A DNA stretch of 64,000 nt. Origin: Lateolabrax maculatus. Taxonomy: Eukaryota; Chordata; Actinopteri; Acropomatiformes; Lateolabracidae. The DNA is taken from NCBI GenBank assembly GCA_031216445.1, contig CM062199.1:10811001-10875000 (forward strand), given 5' to 3'. The notes under the pieces were generated by a model. The model had not been told where the DNA came from, did no database searches, and saw only the letters and a program-made list of their open reading frames with translations. Numbering within the stretch: the stretch's first letter is position 1; each line of letters starts with the position of its first letter. A program made the translations under genes and the position numbers. Of the stretch, positions 1 to 11,582 are shown in pieces.

Positions 1-628
1 TTTACACCTGATTGCATTGTTCTGAATTCCCACAGTGCACTGGCAACTTCGCAGGAGGAACGAACACCGCTGTCATAATACTACTGCACGAGGGGAAAGA
101 AAATAAATAAACATTTACAAACTCTCTGCAAACTAATACTTGTCACTTTGTCTCTTTTCCAGCGTGCGTAAAAGGTCCTTTTTTCTCCGCAAACTTCTGA
201 CAGGCAGTTGCTTTGTCTTGTGCGTCGCAACATCCCCCAAGAGACAAAAAAAAATAAAAAATTCGGCCGCAGTACAAACTCCATCTCACCTCCACCAAAG
301 CTCACTGTCAGTGGATTCTAAGTATCACATGTTGAGCATTATTGAGCGTTATGAAGATGCGTGCCTGAGCATCCCCTCAAGTTCTCTCCTCAAAGCGCCC
401 CGCATCAGACAAAGGAAAAGGGGACCGCTCCTCTCTCCCTCTCTCTCCCTCTCTCTCTCTCTCTCTCCCCTCTGGCTGCCTCTGCTTCTCTATGTCGCTC
501 TCCCTCTCTCTCCCGCTTTGTGCTCAAGTTTGAGCGCTGACGCACCAACTACAGCAGCAACTTTTAGCTGGAAATGAATTGCAGAAATCGCTCCGGGGGG
601 CTGCGAGCGAAGGCGGCAGACAACTCAC
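1..628. other. gene-free left edge with CT-rich tract
   Basis: No supported coding region is present. The stretch holds a CT-rich tract (about 430-475) and pyrimidine-rich sequence up to a plus-strand splice-acceptor-like site near 163. The long apparent frame at 140-577 is explained by the CT repeat (runs of Ser/Leu). Confidence 0.4.
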
Positions 629-800
629 CTGTGGGCGGCTGGCTCTGCGCGCGTCGCCGTGCGTCGTGGACAAAAAAAAAAAAAAAGTTTGAGAGGGCGC
701 ATCCAGCTTTGTGTTGTGGAGTCCCCCTTTGTCTACACGTGTGATAGATGGATGGGGCTCCTTTTGGCCGCGCCTAGTTCATTTTCGCTCTCCAAAGAGT
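629..800 (-). ncRNA. candidate CpG-rich first exon of a transcript downstream of sox4
   Basis: The stretch from about 540 to 800 is locally CpG-rich in otherwise AT-rich sequence. On the minus strand it ends in CACAG followed by GTGAGTTG, a perfect match to the vertebrate 5' splice site (CAG|GTGAGT), with the exon edge at 629. No long ATG-started frame is evident in this orientation; the apparent plus-strand frame at 659-1018 begins with GTG. The intron would run left out of the window. The element lies about 9 kb downstream of sox4 on the same strand. In mammals the non-coding gene CASC15 starts downstream of SOX4 in the same orientation, so this could be a fish counterpart; that is inference. 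The exon's 5' end is not determined. Confidence 0.3.
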
Positions 801-1120
801 CCCGCCCTCTCAAAGTCAAACAACTATGCACACTACAGTACAGACGGACTGTGGATGCGTCTGGTCTCCAAAAAGGGAGCTACGGCGGTTTATTGTTTGG
901 CTTCGAGGTTTCATTTATTAATTTATTTATTTCAGCTCACCAACTTTTATTCAGTTTATTCAGCTTTCCCCGATCAATTAATCAATCTGTTATGTTTATC
1001 TTATTTCAATTAATTTGATTAAATATAGTATTTAAACATTTTATTCGTGCTTCTTTTTGTTCACTAACTCAAGCCTCTTTGTTTGCCACCCGGGAGAGTC
1101 TTGCAGGTTTATCCCTTTGG

Positions 1121-1123
<3 letters not shown>

Positions 1124-1154
<31 letters not shown>
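1124..1154. repeat. (CT)n microsatellite
   Basis: This is an uninterrupted CT dinucleotide run. A T homopolymer follows at 1240-1259. Confidence 0.95.
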
Positions 1155-1157
<3 letters not shown>

Positions 1158-1259
1158 CTAGTGGCCACTAAACGTGACATTGTCACACTGAACACTATTT
1201 GCTTAATCGTTATCTTTCTTTTTCCTTTCTTTTCATGTCTTTTTTTTTTTTTTTTTTTT

Positions 1260-4217
1260 CTCAGTGCTTGTGTACACATATCATTTTCTGGGTGACAAAA
1301 ACTTTCCTGGATGCACCACCTGGAGACCACTATTGTGTCTGGACAGCAGCAGCAGGGGAACAAAGGAAGAGACAAAAGAAAAAAGGTCTCATGGTTTGGT
1401 AATGCACAGAGTGGGATGACATATAAATATTGACAAGGAGCAGCGCTGCAGCTACAAGGTGAAACCTTTTAAACTGAAAAGCATCATTTGGAGTCAATGT
1501 GGGCCTGTGAGGTTTAGAAAAATTGGCTCCTTCATCTGACTGATTCTCACCTTTTTATGTTTTTACATGTAACAGGAATATTTTTGTAATAGACACTATC
1601 ATTATTTAATTACTTAATTATACTCTTTTAATTTCATTATATATAGCTAGATCCATTGTGTAAATCCATATGCAAGCAAATCCGGTAGTTTTATGAACTA
1701 GACTTGCATTATTACTCTGTTGTAATTATCAGTCCACACCTGCTGCTAATTACAAACATAAACCTGATCATATCCTAAAATTCGTTTAAACTGAGGACAA
1801 TATGTAAGGATCTTTAGGTTTTTTAATTAAAAAGTGTGACAGAAAGTCTGTCAGAATTCTGTACACAGGGGGTTAAAATGCTTTCATATGCATCAGTTTT
1901 TTTTTAGACAAAGCACTGTGTCTTCCAGCTATAAAGTAATGGAAAGTATCACAATATGCTATTGGTGTTGGAGGCAGTGGTGGCAGTGGTGGTGGCATTT
2001 TGCATGTATGTGTTTGGAGGGGGAGGCGGGGGAGCGAGGAAGTACAGTAGACAAAAGAGACAAGCAAATGCAAAGAAGATATCATAACTGTCTCCCCTCT
2101 GCCAGTTGGAAGTCTACCTATTTGCCCTGATTGTAATGTTGTCTTGCCCCAGAGAAAGAAATTAAACAGACATGCATTTGCAAATGGATACAATGAATGT
2201 CATTAGACACTCAGACAGACTCACAGGCAGACAAAAATCTAGTCTGTGTGGCCCTGCCTGTTATACTGCACTTGCTTCCAACAGACGGACAGGTAGTTCT
2301 TCCATCTCTTGGCACACAGGAAGTACCACTCTCACCTAACAACTACTTGGGTCCTGAAAATAAACCAGACAAACAAACAGGAACTTGTCTGTGTGTTGCA
2401 GTGTATGTTTCTGTTTATGTCAATGCACGCCTACAGGAACATCATAGATGCACAGACAGATCCAGGCAGGTGGAGACTAGAAAACTAAAGATAACAGACA
2501 CCACTGCATTCTCCATTCATATGCCAGACAGATAGAGATAAATAATAAAAAAGGAATGCTACTGCCCATAGGGAGATCTGTGAGAACTGAAAAGAGCAAA
2601 AACACATGGTGTTAGTACAAAAAAAGACAGATAAAATAAGTTTTAAAAAATGCATATAATAGAGAGAGGGCAGAAATATTATCACCACCACTACACCATC
2701 CAGCCCCTCTGGCTGAACGTGGAACAGCTACATATACAGACAGGCAGACGTCGGGATACAGTCATACCTCTCCTACCCCCCTCCGGCAGCGCTCTTATCC
2801 TCCCTGCTGTGGTTTTACTGGGCCACTGACTCCAGCAGTCAGCCTGTTTTGCTCCGCTCTGCTCTGCCCTGGCTGCTGCCTGCATATCTCCCACTGAGGA
2901 GTCAGCTGAGCCAGGCATGAGACTGCACACTGAACACGCTACATACAGCTTAGAGGAGCTTAACGCACACACACACACACACACAGAAGTGCTGGAGCTG
3001 TTAGAAAATTTGCAAGATTATACCACAAACTGAAGATATTATCTCCCCTCATGATACATATTTATTATCAGGGTGTTAAGAAGTAAAGTAATATGCACCG
3101 GTTTTTATTAAATGCATAGGACCACCAGCTGAAAAGGAGACAGTGTTTACATTCTGTGTAAAGTCAGTAGTTACACACAGCCAATTAAGCCTTGATAAAA
3201 TGCTTATATCTGCATATTGGTGTGATGCTGCATTGGCTTAGTTATAGCAGCTTCATAAAATCAGTTATGGATTAATGCACTAGTGCACGCTCATTGTATT
3301 CCCTCCACAGCTGCAAATATATATATAATATATATATACAGCTGCTTTTTGCACATAGTTACTGAATGTGGAACATTTCTATGTGTTGTCTGTTTTGTGT
3401 CTTGCATTCGTTATCTCCTCTCCTGTCACCCTATTATTGTGAATTAGAACTTGTGACACCAAGGCAAGTACATAATATTGTACATGGTTCATAAAGTGAA
3501 CCAGATTTTGACATTACATTTTGATGAAACACTTACTAAACATCTTGCTACTTACCTACTCATTACACACAGACAAACCAATTTGACATGCGCAAGAGTG
3601 CTCATTTAAATGATACTAAAGAGGCATTTGGCTACATACTGTACATTGTGCAGCAGACACACAAAATAATGATCTGCCTGAAATGGCTTGCTACATACAT
3701 TGCATAGTACAGTAGAAATAATTAGAATTTGAAGTCTTGCTACCTTTAAGTAGTTTTCCATATAATTACAACATTAAAAAATGCACAGCACTGAATTAAC
3801 CTCTGGTGTTTTCTTTATATCATACATAATGGCTCCACATAGTCAACGACACTATGCACTGTGGCACGTTTATAGTAATTTCACAAAACTAATTAAGTTA
3901 TTATGCAATAGAACAGAATACAATAGTCCTTAAGTATAGCTTCAAGGAAGTCACACACAACAAATACATACACTGGAAGGTTCATACTGCATGCTTATGA
4001 TTCCTTGAAAGTATCAAAATCGAGGATGTGACAGTTGAAGATGTTACATTTTTACATAGTTTATTCTTTTATACTACTGAGTATGAAGGAAGACAAGTGA
4101 CAACAATAAATAAATGTATATGTGTTGATGTGTGAGGTAGACATACAGTGTCTGGTCTTACTGCAGGGATAACCATGTCATGTGGTTTAATTTTATGCAT
4201 AGAATTTCCACCACATG

Positions 4218-4283
<66 letters not shown>

Positions 4284-6534
4284 CACACACACATGCACCC
4301 ACACACACACCAACACACACACACACACCAACACACACATACTGTAGACAGACAGACATGCTTGTCAGCTATGCTGGAGGGCCCTTGGCTGACTGCTGCT
4401 AAACCAGCCCTTCCCCCACAATAAGGGTCTGTCTGGGAGAGGGGGAAGGGAAATCATGACTGTCTGAACACCAGACAGCCAGCATACAGCACAACAGGCT
4501 AGAAAAGAATAGATAAGGATAAAGCCCGAGAAAATTTAACATTTGAACTGATAATTGCGTATTCTCCAAGAAACAGCTTTTATTACAGCTATCCCTTATC
4601 ATTCAGACAATTCAGGTGACCAGAGTATGTGTGCAGCTTTTATTAATGATGTAAATCGGCAACATTTTATTCTTCAGCAGGAATACATTTTAGGCAATTA
4701 GAAAAACCTAAGCAGGCAACATAATTAGCTACTCAAGAAGCACATTAGTAATGAAACACTACTGTTAGTCATGGGATGGTGGTAAAACAGCTACTCTCCA
4801 CTTCACAGTCTGTGTAATGAGACATCTAGGTGAACTGATACACTTCTTGTACAATATGTATATGTGTAGCCCCCTGCTGTGAAGCTTCACCTGGTCAGCA
4901 TAGACCAGATTTTCATGTTGGAGTCTATAAGTATTATCCAGGGGGGATGTCACAAATGATGCAGACAGTATAGTTATTTTATCAGCAGACTAGTCATCTA
5001 GTGCATCATCTTTATAACAACAATTGTTTTGTAAAATATCAAGGGAGAAACATTTATATGTCCATGCATCCATTGTTATTTAATATGATGTTTCAAGAAT
5101 GTGAAGATACACATGATGGCAATTCTAAAGAAACACACCTTCAAACCAAAAGATAATCTGAGGTCCAGGTTAATTAATGTGCTTCAGTGTTGTTGGGATT
5201 ACAACTTGTGCATTCCGTTTACTGCAAGTGACACAAAACAGTTTGCTGTTTTCATAGAGGAACAAAATGGTTTTACATTATGCATAATGCATTTGATTCT
5301 TAACCCTTTAAGCCACAAATCAGTGTTGAATGGCTGTTTAAACAGACAAATTGTGCATTTCATGTGGTTTCTCCCTGATGTAAAAACTGTGCAACATAAC
5401 TAAAGAATCTATTGTGGCTGCATAAACTGTCATTTCTAAACTATGTCATGTCATATGGCCATATAACCCTTGGTGTGGGACATCCAGGACTTAGAGCAAC
5501 ACTCCCTTACTGAGATACAGTTTGAATGCATGATTCAGACTTAAGCCTTATGGGGGCTTAACATGAAAACATATCAAATATGTGTCACGATAGGGTTAAA
5601 ATAATCTTATTGATTTGTTCTGTCTGAGTCTATATAAATGCAGCTATTTCTTGGCTCCACAGCGGCATGTTTAAGCTTCCCAAAGGCTTTACAGATCAAG
5701 ACTGCCCCAAGTCTATAGAGGGTAGAGCCTGCTATAAGACTCTTTCAAAGTCAGTCCTGCCTATTGTGCTGTAACTGGGAATAAAAGTGTGCTTTTTTAT
5801 AGCTCAGTGTTGAGCATAGTGATGAGCTGTCCAAAAGCCTGGCAGACCAACTGAGGTCCACCTACACTCAAGACATTGTTGTGTTGTATACAGAACAAGT
5901 CTTGTGAAGGATGTGCAAACATGGACAACACTTACTTAATGTGAAACTTTAAGAAAAAGAGATTTCTGTAGATGGAAATGTTTTAAGATAAATGTCTTTT
6001 TTTTTTTACTTATCAATAGCTATCACGCGAAAGCAATGAAAGTAAACAAAGTAGGTGGCAATTGGTTGGGATGTAGTATGTTGTCAAACAATGGAGTGGA
6101 TTTCCCAAAAGTACCTTCTAGTCATTTCTCAGCCCATGTTAATTGGTTATTCCATGTTAACGAAGTTTGGGAAACAATCCATATAGTGATGTTTGCCACC
6201 AACTGTCATTTTTTTGTACCAAGCTGATCAATGTGTCAAATAGAAAAGATGGAGCAGCTTCTAAAGAGCAGGTGCCGTGGTAACTGGTATGGGACTGTGT
6301 GTTCTTGCTTTGAATTATTACTCTCCTTTTATATCTTTTTGGAAATCCATGTCAATGAAAAGATCAATGACATGCTATTCAATGCATAATTTCTGGTCAT
6401 GAAAGTTAGGAGTTGATATTTGATATTTCTTTCTTATTTCTGGAATCTAATACTTTTTTGCTTGCTGCTAAACAGATGAGTGACAAAAGTTCATGGATCA
6501 AGAAAAGAGTTGTAGAGTTTCAGTTCCAGCTGAT
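1260..6534. other. gene-free AT-rich stretch downstream of sox4
   Basis: I see no gene here. Contents are a short CA run (2964-2985), an AT-rich near-palindrome between two CAGCTG boxes (about 3309-3345) and the large CA repeat at 4221-4340. Moderately complex sequence at 5640-5780 has a splice-acceptor-like CCACAG, but no recognisable protein continues from it. Open frames in this interval are short and show no family resemblance. Confidence 0.5.
4221..4340. repeat. (CA)n microsatellite, about 120 bp, interrupted
   Basis: A long CA run with a few interruptions (GC, TG and CC variants from about 4277 on). It generates false His/Thr and Val/Cys frames in both directions. Confidence 0.95.
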
Positions 6535-6883
6535 ATTTATTTCCTTCCTTGAAAAAGTTCTGTACACAAGTTTATATCAACAATCTGACAGGCAGTGAAT
6601 GAACACAATTTAGCTGGCATGAGTTTCCCCCCCCTTTCTCTGAGTCTCAAAAAAAGGTGGCTCCTTTGTTTATGGCATGATTAGAGACAATAAATGATAA
6701 TTCTACACAGCATATTGCACAGGATGGATGAAAAATAAAGTCAATATATTTAAAAATGCTTTCATATATATATAAAAAAAGAGTCCTGAACTGACCACCT
6801 TAAATGTAAGTAAGGATGTATAAAAGATAGCAGTTCTAGACAGTGCCTGTCCTTGATAGCAACAACGTACATAAACACACAAT

Positions 6884-6891
6884 CTTTTTGC
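6884..6891 (-). promoter_or_regulatory. second miR-129-5p-type seed match
   Basis: The minus strand reads GCAAAAAG here, a 7-mer seed match whose next base also pairs with the first base of miR-129-5p. It would be in the transcript only if the sox4 3' UTR extends to the distal poly(A) signal near 6535. Confidence 0.3.
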
Positions 6892-8601
6892 TTTATGATA
6901 CAGTCAAATATACAAAGATCGAGTTCACGTTTCATCGTTTTTCCTCATTTTTTCTTTTTTTCTGAAAAACACAACAGCTAATAACCTGAATCTGAAATAC
7001 AAATGCTATTCACCATGCCATAAAGATACTAAAACAATTATTAGCTAATAGTTAGCTGACAAGTAGAAAAGATTATATATTCAAATACAATGAGAAACGC
7101 AGTACAAGTAGGTGTTGCGGAACTCAAGTCAGAAATTTGAATATGCTTGATGTTGTCATCCTTGTTGTTTGCTTGCTGTATTGATAGCCTGTTCAATCCA
7201 GTGGTTGACTGGCAAATTTGACATCAATTAATGAAAACATCAAGAAGTAAGTCAAATTGAAAGCTACAATCTCCTCAATTGTTGTCATAGGCAAGATAGC
7301 TGACGGGGAAATGCAAAGGAAAAGTGGCTGCTTAAGATAGTGACACTGTTAAACCCACATGGTCCACAGGAATAGCCTCTAGAAATAATGCATTCCTGTG
7401 TCTTTAAGGAGCCTGCAGACTGGCACTGTAAACGTAGAAGGTAGGCTGATACAAAGACTGGTGCTGCTTTCAAGTGCTGCTGGAAAAGTCGTAATTGCAT
7501 CCTTACAACTGGGTGGTTAAGTATCTCGTGCCTGTAGCCCACTGCCAATACGGGATGTTCAGGGATTGGACATCAAAAGAAAGTCTCGTCAGTATTTGCT
7601 GGTAAAAGTCAAAGAAAGTTTGCCAAATTTGTGAATTAAAAACATCAATTACACACTTGATTAATATAATCTCCTCTGCTTGGTCACTTAAGTGCAAAGT
7701 AGCTTGGTGCCTTTAATTTCTAAAATTAAACAATAGGCACCACAGTGATTTAAGGTCTGTTTTGCTGGCTGTCCTTACAAAAGCCTTTTGAACAGGCAAG
7801 ATAAAAAAATCATAAGTTCGAGCTTACCATGAGCACTTGAAGGCAGCATAAAAACCAGCCTGCCAGGGTACTAAAAATTAGGAAATCCAATACAGTTGTA
7901 TTAGGCTACACACACCGATTGTTGACTCCCCCATTTTCTATATAGATTTGTACAAAAATACACTGAGAAAATAATCAAACTGTTTCCTCTCTTTTAAGTG
8001 TCCAAAAAGTGTGTACATTTAAATATAAAATGAAATCAAAAGTTGTGTGTTTTTAAAACTCTAGCCCTTCGCCTGAGAAGGAAATGTGACAGACACAGAC
8101 ATACTGACATACAACCGTGTAAGAAAAAAAAAAAAAAAAACAACACAGGACTAGATCATGTATACAAGAAATAAAAAATGATCAAGTCAAAAATGCTTGG
8201 CCCAGTATATAAATACAACATCCCATATAAAATGGCATCTGAATACATGTACAAAACAAAGCTCAGAGGATGAAAACAAAAAAATCGGTGAGGATTTCTC
8301 TATAGCTATCATCTGAAATGAAAGAATTTTGGTCCTGAATAGAAGAGAACACGTGTATAAAGTTCAGCACAGATTTGAAGTTGCGTTTGAATCCTGAAGT
8401 TTGAAAAAATTACAACAGCTGGTGATTATTTCAACGTCCTTTTTTTTTTTTCCTTTTTTTTTTTTCTTAAAGAGAAGAACCGAAAGCGAGCGCCACCTAT
8501 CCTCTTAAATAACCCTAATACTAGTTTTTAAACTGCTCGACAGTCTCACAGAAAAATCTCAGCACAAGATAGGAACAAAGTAGGCTATCATGCTTAACAT
8601 G

Positions 8602-8609
8602 TTTTTTGC
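8602..8609 (-). promoter_or_regulatory. miR-129-5p-type 8-mer seed match in sox4 3' UTR
   Basis: The minus strand reads GCAAAAAA, a full 8-mer match to the miR-129-5p seed (GCAAAAA followed by A). SOX4 is an established target of miR-129 in mammals. A second seed match lies at 6884-6891. The motif is A-rich and could occur by chance in this AT-rich UTR, so this is a candidate only. Confidence 0.35.
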
Positions 8610-8783
8610 TTTTGAGAAAATATTCGACTTTTAAAAAACATCAACCCACCTCGGTTCCATTAAAAATCCCTCTCGGTGACACACCACAATAAAAATGCCG
8701 CACGACAGTCCTATTTCTGTACCTTTTTAGTGGTGAAGTTCACTTGGCGATTGGTAAAAAGTTGCGAAATGTCCCTTTTTTCA

Positions 8784-8816
<33 letters not shown>

Positions 8817-8961
8817 AAATCAGCAACAACATTGATTAAGTGAACGGCGGACCGCATAACGTGCAAATCAATCACAGTTAAAGTTGTTCAGTTAAAAAAA
8901 ATAATAAAATAATAAACAGTTCAGGACTGAGCGTTTCCCTGTCAGGAAATCCAGCCAGCCT

Positions 8962-8991
8962 CTCCTCCTCCTCCTCCTCCTCCTCCTCCTC
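8962..8991. repeat. (CTC)n trinucleotide repeat in sox4 3' UTR
   Basis: About ten CTC units (GAG on the transcript strand) lie some 430 bases past the sox4 stop codon. It would be transcribed as a purine-rich repeat in the 3' UTR. Confidence 0.9.
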
Positions 8992-9414
8992 GTGTCTGCA
9001 CTCCCTCCACTTGTGTGGTTCAACCAAGTCCCCATGTCCACGCATCCAGAGAAGAAGAAAAAAGAAAAAACAAAAAGTACAAAAAGCAAGTTTTGTCGCT
9101 TTAAAAATTTTTCGCTTTCAGAGGATTTTGCAGCTCTCGCCTCTGCGGACGAGAGGGGACGGGGACTAGTTTCTGTGGGGGGGGTTTTTTTATTTATTTT
9201 TTTTTTCAAAACTTGGTCTGGTGCAGTTACAACACAAACTTTTACACCCACTGTCACCAGGAACCGCTGTGTGTTCGTGGTCGTGTTCTTGCTTGCAGGA
9301 CATCAGCCTGCCTGTGGTTGGGTTTGTTTGTTTGTTGTGTTTTTTGTGGTTGTTGTGGTTGCTTTGCCTTTTTTTTTTTTTTCACCCCCTCCCTCCCTCC
9401 CTCCCCCAGCTCGC

Positions 9415-9820
9415 TCAGTACGTGAACACCAGGTTGGAGATGGTGGACTCCAGCCAGTCCCCGGAGATCATCTCGCTGACCTCGGGCGTGCAGTAGTCGG
9501 GGAACTCGAAGTGGGAGCCCCCGGAGCCGGACTCAAAGTTCAAATCCAAGTCCCTGTCCAGCACCGAGGAGCCGAAGCTCCCCAGCGACATGCTGTCAAA
9601 GCTGGGGCTCGGGTTGATGTCGAGCAAGTCGTCCTCGAACTCCTCGTCCTCCGAGGAGGAGGAGGAGGACGAGGAAGAGGAGGAGGAGGAGGAGGAGTGG
9701 GACGAGGCGGAGGAGTGGGAGCCGGAGGGAGTGGGCGAGGAAGCCCGCCGGCTGCTGTACGTGTGCCCGCCGTGGCGCTCCGAGGAGCCGCCCGGGCTGC
9801 CGCCGCCGCCGCCGCCTCCT

Positions 9821-9851
<31 letters not shown>

Positions 9852-10815
9852 CGCCGCCGCCGCGGGGGGACTCGGCGCCCTCCTCCCTGCCGCTGGCCGC
9901 GTCCTCGTACAGGCTGAGCGGGTCGCTGGAGTCCGCCGAGCTGCTGAGCGTGGGGCTGGCCGGCACCACCACGGAGGACGCGGGGCTGACGCTCAGGCCG
10001 GCCCCGCCGCTCCCGAACACGTACACCCGCCGGGGCTTCTTGCCGTCCGGTATCTGCTTGGCCGCCGACGAGGAGGACGAGGAGGAGGAGGAGGACGAGG
10101 AGGAGACCGACTTGGACTTGTACAGGGAGTTGTGGTGGTGGTGGTGGTGGTGGTGCTCTGACGGGTGCTCGGAGGCAAACGGTGATGCTTTGGTGCTACT
10201 GCTGCTGCTCCCGAAGAGTGACTTGTGGGGTTTGCTGCTGCTGCTGCTGCTGCTGCTGCTGGGTGATTTGGATCCATTCTTCCTCGAAGACGAGGACGTC
10301 TTGGTGCTGGTGTTGCTGGAGCTACTGTGCAGTTTCTCCCCCTTGTCCCCGCCGCCGCCGCCGCCGCCGGGCTTTGAGGCGCTCGACTTGACCTTCTTCC
10401 TGGGCCGGTACTTGTAGTCGGGGTAGTCCGCCATGTGCTTGAGCCGGAGCCGCTCCGCCTCTCGGATGAAGGGGATCTTGTCGCTGTCTCGGAGCAGCTT
10501 CCACCGCTTGCCCAGCCGCTTGGAGATCTCCGCGTTGTGCATGTCCGGGGACTGCTCCATGATCTTCCTCCTCTCGATCTGCGACCACACCATGAAGGCG
10601 TTCATCGGTCTCTTGATGTGGCCGCTGGGAGTTTTGCACCACGCCGGGTTGTCGCCCAGCTTGTCGCCGCCGGTGGACGAAGCCGTGGAGCCCGGCGAGA
10701 GAGGCGAGGCGGCCGGGTCCAGGTCCATGCACGCCCCGGAGTCGGAGCTCGAATCCCCGGCGAAGAAGGACAGCGCCTCGGCGGTGCTCTCCGTGTGGCT
10801 CATTTTCTGCACCAT
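9415..10815 (-). CDS. sox4: SOX4, SoxC-family HMG-box transcription factor (single exon)
   Basis: This encodes a nuclear transcription factor of the SoxC group (SOX4/11/12), which bends DNA at ACAAAG-type sites in neural, cardiac, endocrine and mesenchymal progenitors. The product is 466 residues; human SOX4 is about 474. Residues 67-141 form a complete HMG box with RPMNAFMVW at 69-77, followed by the basic RPRKKVK signal at 137-143. CKTPSGHIKR before the box and VWSQIERRK inside it are SOX4-like; SOX11 has CKTASG and VWSKIERR. The end (434-466, SHFEFPDYCTPEVSEM to ISNLVFTY) is the SoxC activation domain in its SOX4 form. The middle is low complexity: Gly 150-156, Ser 186-194, His 221-228, Ser 238-250, Gly 319-339, Ser about 374-388, then an acidic patch. 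The start is the ATG at 10813-10815, with A at -3 and G at +4, matching the MVQ start of the family. No in-frame ATG lies upstream, only a GTG at 10891-10893. The a/b ohnolog is unresolved. Confidence 0.97.
9799..9861 (-). repeat. poly-glycine coding tract, 21 Gly codons
   Basis: Twenty-one glycine codons encode residues 319-339 of sox4. They are a mix of GGC, GGA and one GGT, so the tract is partly protected from slippage. It is probably a flexible linker before the Ser-rich and acidic regions. Confidence 0.9.
10234..10260 (-). repeat. pure (AGC)9 repeat coding Ser186-194 of sox4
   Basis: Nine identical AGC serine codons in a row, a CAG/CTG-type trinucleotide repeat inside the coding sequence. 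Pure codon runs like this are prone to length change, so this tract is a likely site of polymorphism. Confidence 0.9.
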
Positions 10816-11280
10816 GCTGTCCAGCTGCGCACAGAGGGAGAGCGATCTGCTTGCTCTTCCTCTCTCCCTCTCTCCTCGGTCCCTCCGATTCACTTTAAAA
10901 GCAAACTCAGCGATTTTTCTCCTCTCTCCACCTCTTCGCAGTTGGAGCGGAGCAAAAACAAGCGCAAGAAATAGTTCACTCCTGAGATGTGCCGTAAACT
11001 CGGCTTCAGTTCAGTCCAGGCTAGATGTGTAGAAAACAAAACAAAACAAAAAAAAAAAGTTTAATTTCCAGGCTCTGTACGTGTCGGACAGTACAGCCCA
11101 CTCTCCACTGAGCACCCTGGTATCTGTCTCTCTCAGTCTCTTCCTCCTGTGTTATAAAATCAATTCAGCCGTGTGGTGACTGAACACAGTCTGTGCAGCT
11201 GCAGAGCGCAGACTGAGTGCCACACCGTGCACCCGGGTGCTTAAAAAAAAAAAAAAAGGAGCTCCCAAGTAGCCTGCAGT
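10816..11280 (-). other. sox4: probable sox4 5' UTR and leader
   Basis: This is the sequence directly upstream of the sox4 ATG. It is GC-rich near the gene, then holds an A-rich tract at 11036-11058 and another A-run at 11242-11256. Reading back in frame from the ATG, the frame stays open past 10893 and is closed by a TGA before about 11010, with no ATG in between. SOX4 genes are intronless, and I see no need for a splice site here. The transcription start is not visible; the right limit is an estimate. Confidence 0.5.
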
Positions 11281-11295
11281 GGGTCAGGTAAGCGC

Positions 11296-11335
11296 CTCTC
11301 TCTCTCTCTCTCTCTCCCTCTCTCTCTCTCTCTCT
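11296..11335. repeat. (CT)n microsatellite in sox4 upstream region
   Basis: A nearly pure CT run with one CCC interruption, about 480 bases upstream of the sox4 start codon. CT/GA tracts near promoters can bind GAGA-type factors, but nothing here shows that. Confidence 0.9.
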
Positions 11336-11582
11336 GCATCAGCTCCGTCCCCCTCTCCTACAAACAAAAGCCATGCATGCTGTGGAGGAAAAAAGAAACG
11401 TGGAGCGCGTTACAGTGTCCGCCTTCCATCTGCAAAACCTGCAGCCGAGTTTCAAGCAGCCCTCCAGTCCCCGGCCCCGCTTGCTTGCATTTATCCCTTC
11501 CCGAGATACAACGGCGATAAAAATCCACCAATCCGACGCTGTCGCTACCCTGCCCGCGCCAAACTCACGCCCCCCTCGGCGC

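Larger units (their letters stand above)
6535..9414 (-). other. sox4: probable sox4 3' UTR (distal end estimated)
   Basis: Downstream of the sox4 stop codon lies about 2.9 kb of AT-rich sequence without plausible coding. It has homopolymer runs (9187-9206, 8794-8815, 8440-8466, 8124-8142) and a CTC repeat. On the minus strand AATAAA-type signals appear at about 9188-9198 (very proximal, inside an A-rich tract) and at 6535-6540; an ATTAAA lies near 7712. SOX4 mRNAs in other vertebrates have long 3' UTRs, so I favour the distal signal. RNA data would be needed to set the end. Confidence 0.4.

Noticed and set aside
4069..4424. His/Thr- and Val/Cys-rich frames near 4.2 kb
   Set aside because: They are translations of the CA repeat in different frames. 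Similar false frames occur at 18526-18966, 25543-25847, 32807-33187, 56346-56526, 58753-58941 and 61537-61840.
5640..5780. Possible exon starting after CCACAG with MFKLPKGFTDQD
   Set aside because: Only about 25 codons read sensibly, no donor follows and no family is recognised.
8992..10161. Long plus-strand open frame (389 codons) antisense to sox4
   Set aside because: It lies over the 3' UTR and the Ser/Gly trinucleotide runs of sox4, and its translation is mostly low-complexity poly-Gly/Ala/Val. It is a shadow of the sox4 codon runs.
9590..10417. Plus-strand open frame of 275 codons over sox4
   Set aside because: Poly-Glu, poly-Pro, poly-Trp and poly-Leu runs are the complement of the sox4 repeats; there is no independent evidence of a gene.
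11151..11160. TATA box for sox4 at GTTATAAAAT
   Set aside because: TATAAAAT reads on the plus strand, away from sox4; in the sox4 direction the match is poor.
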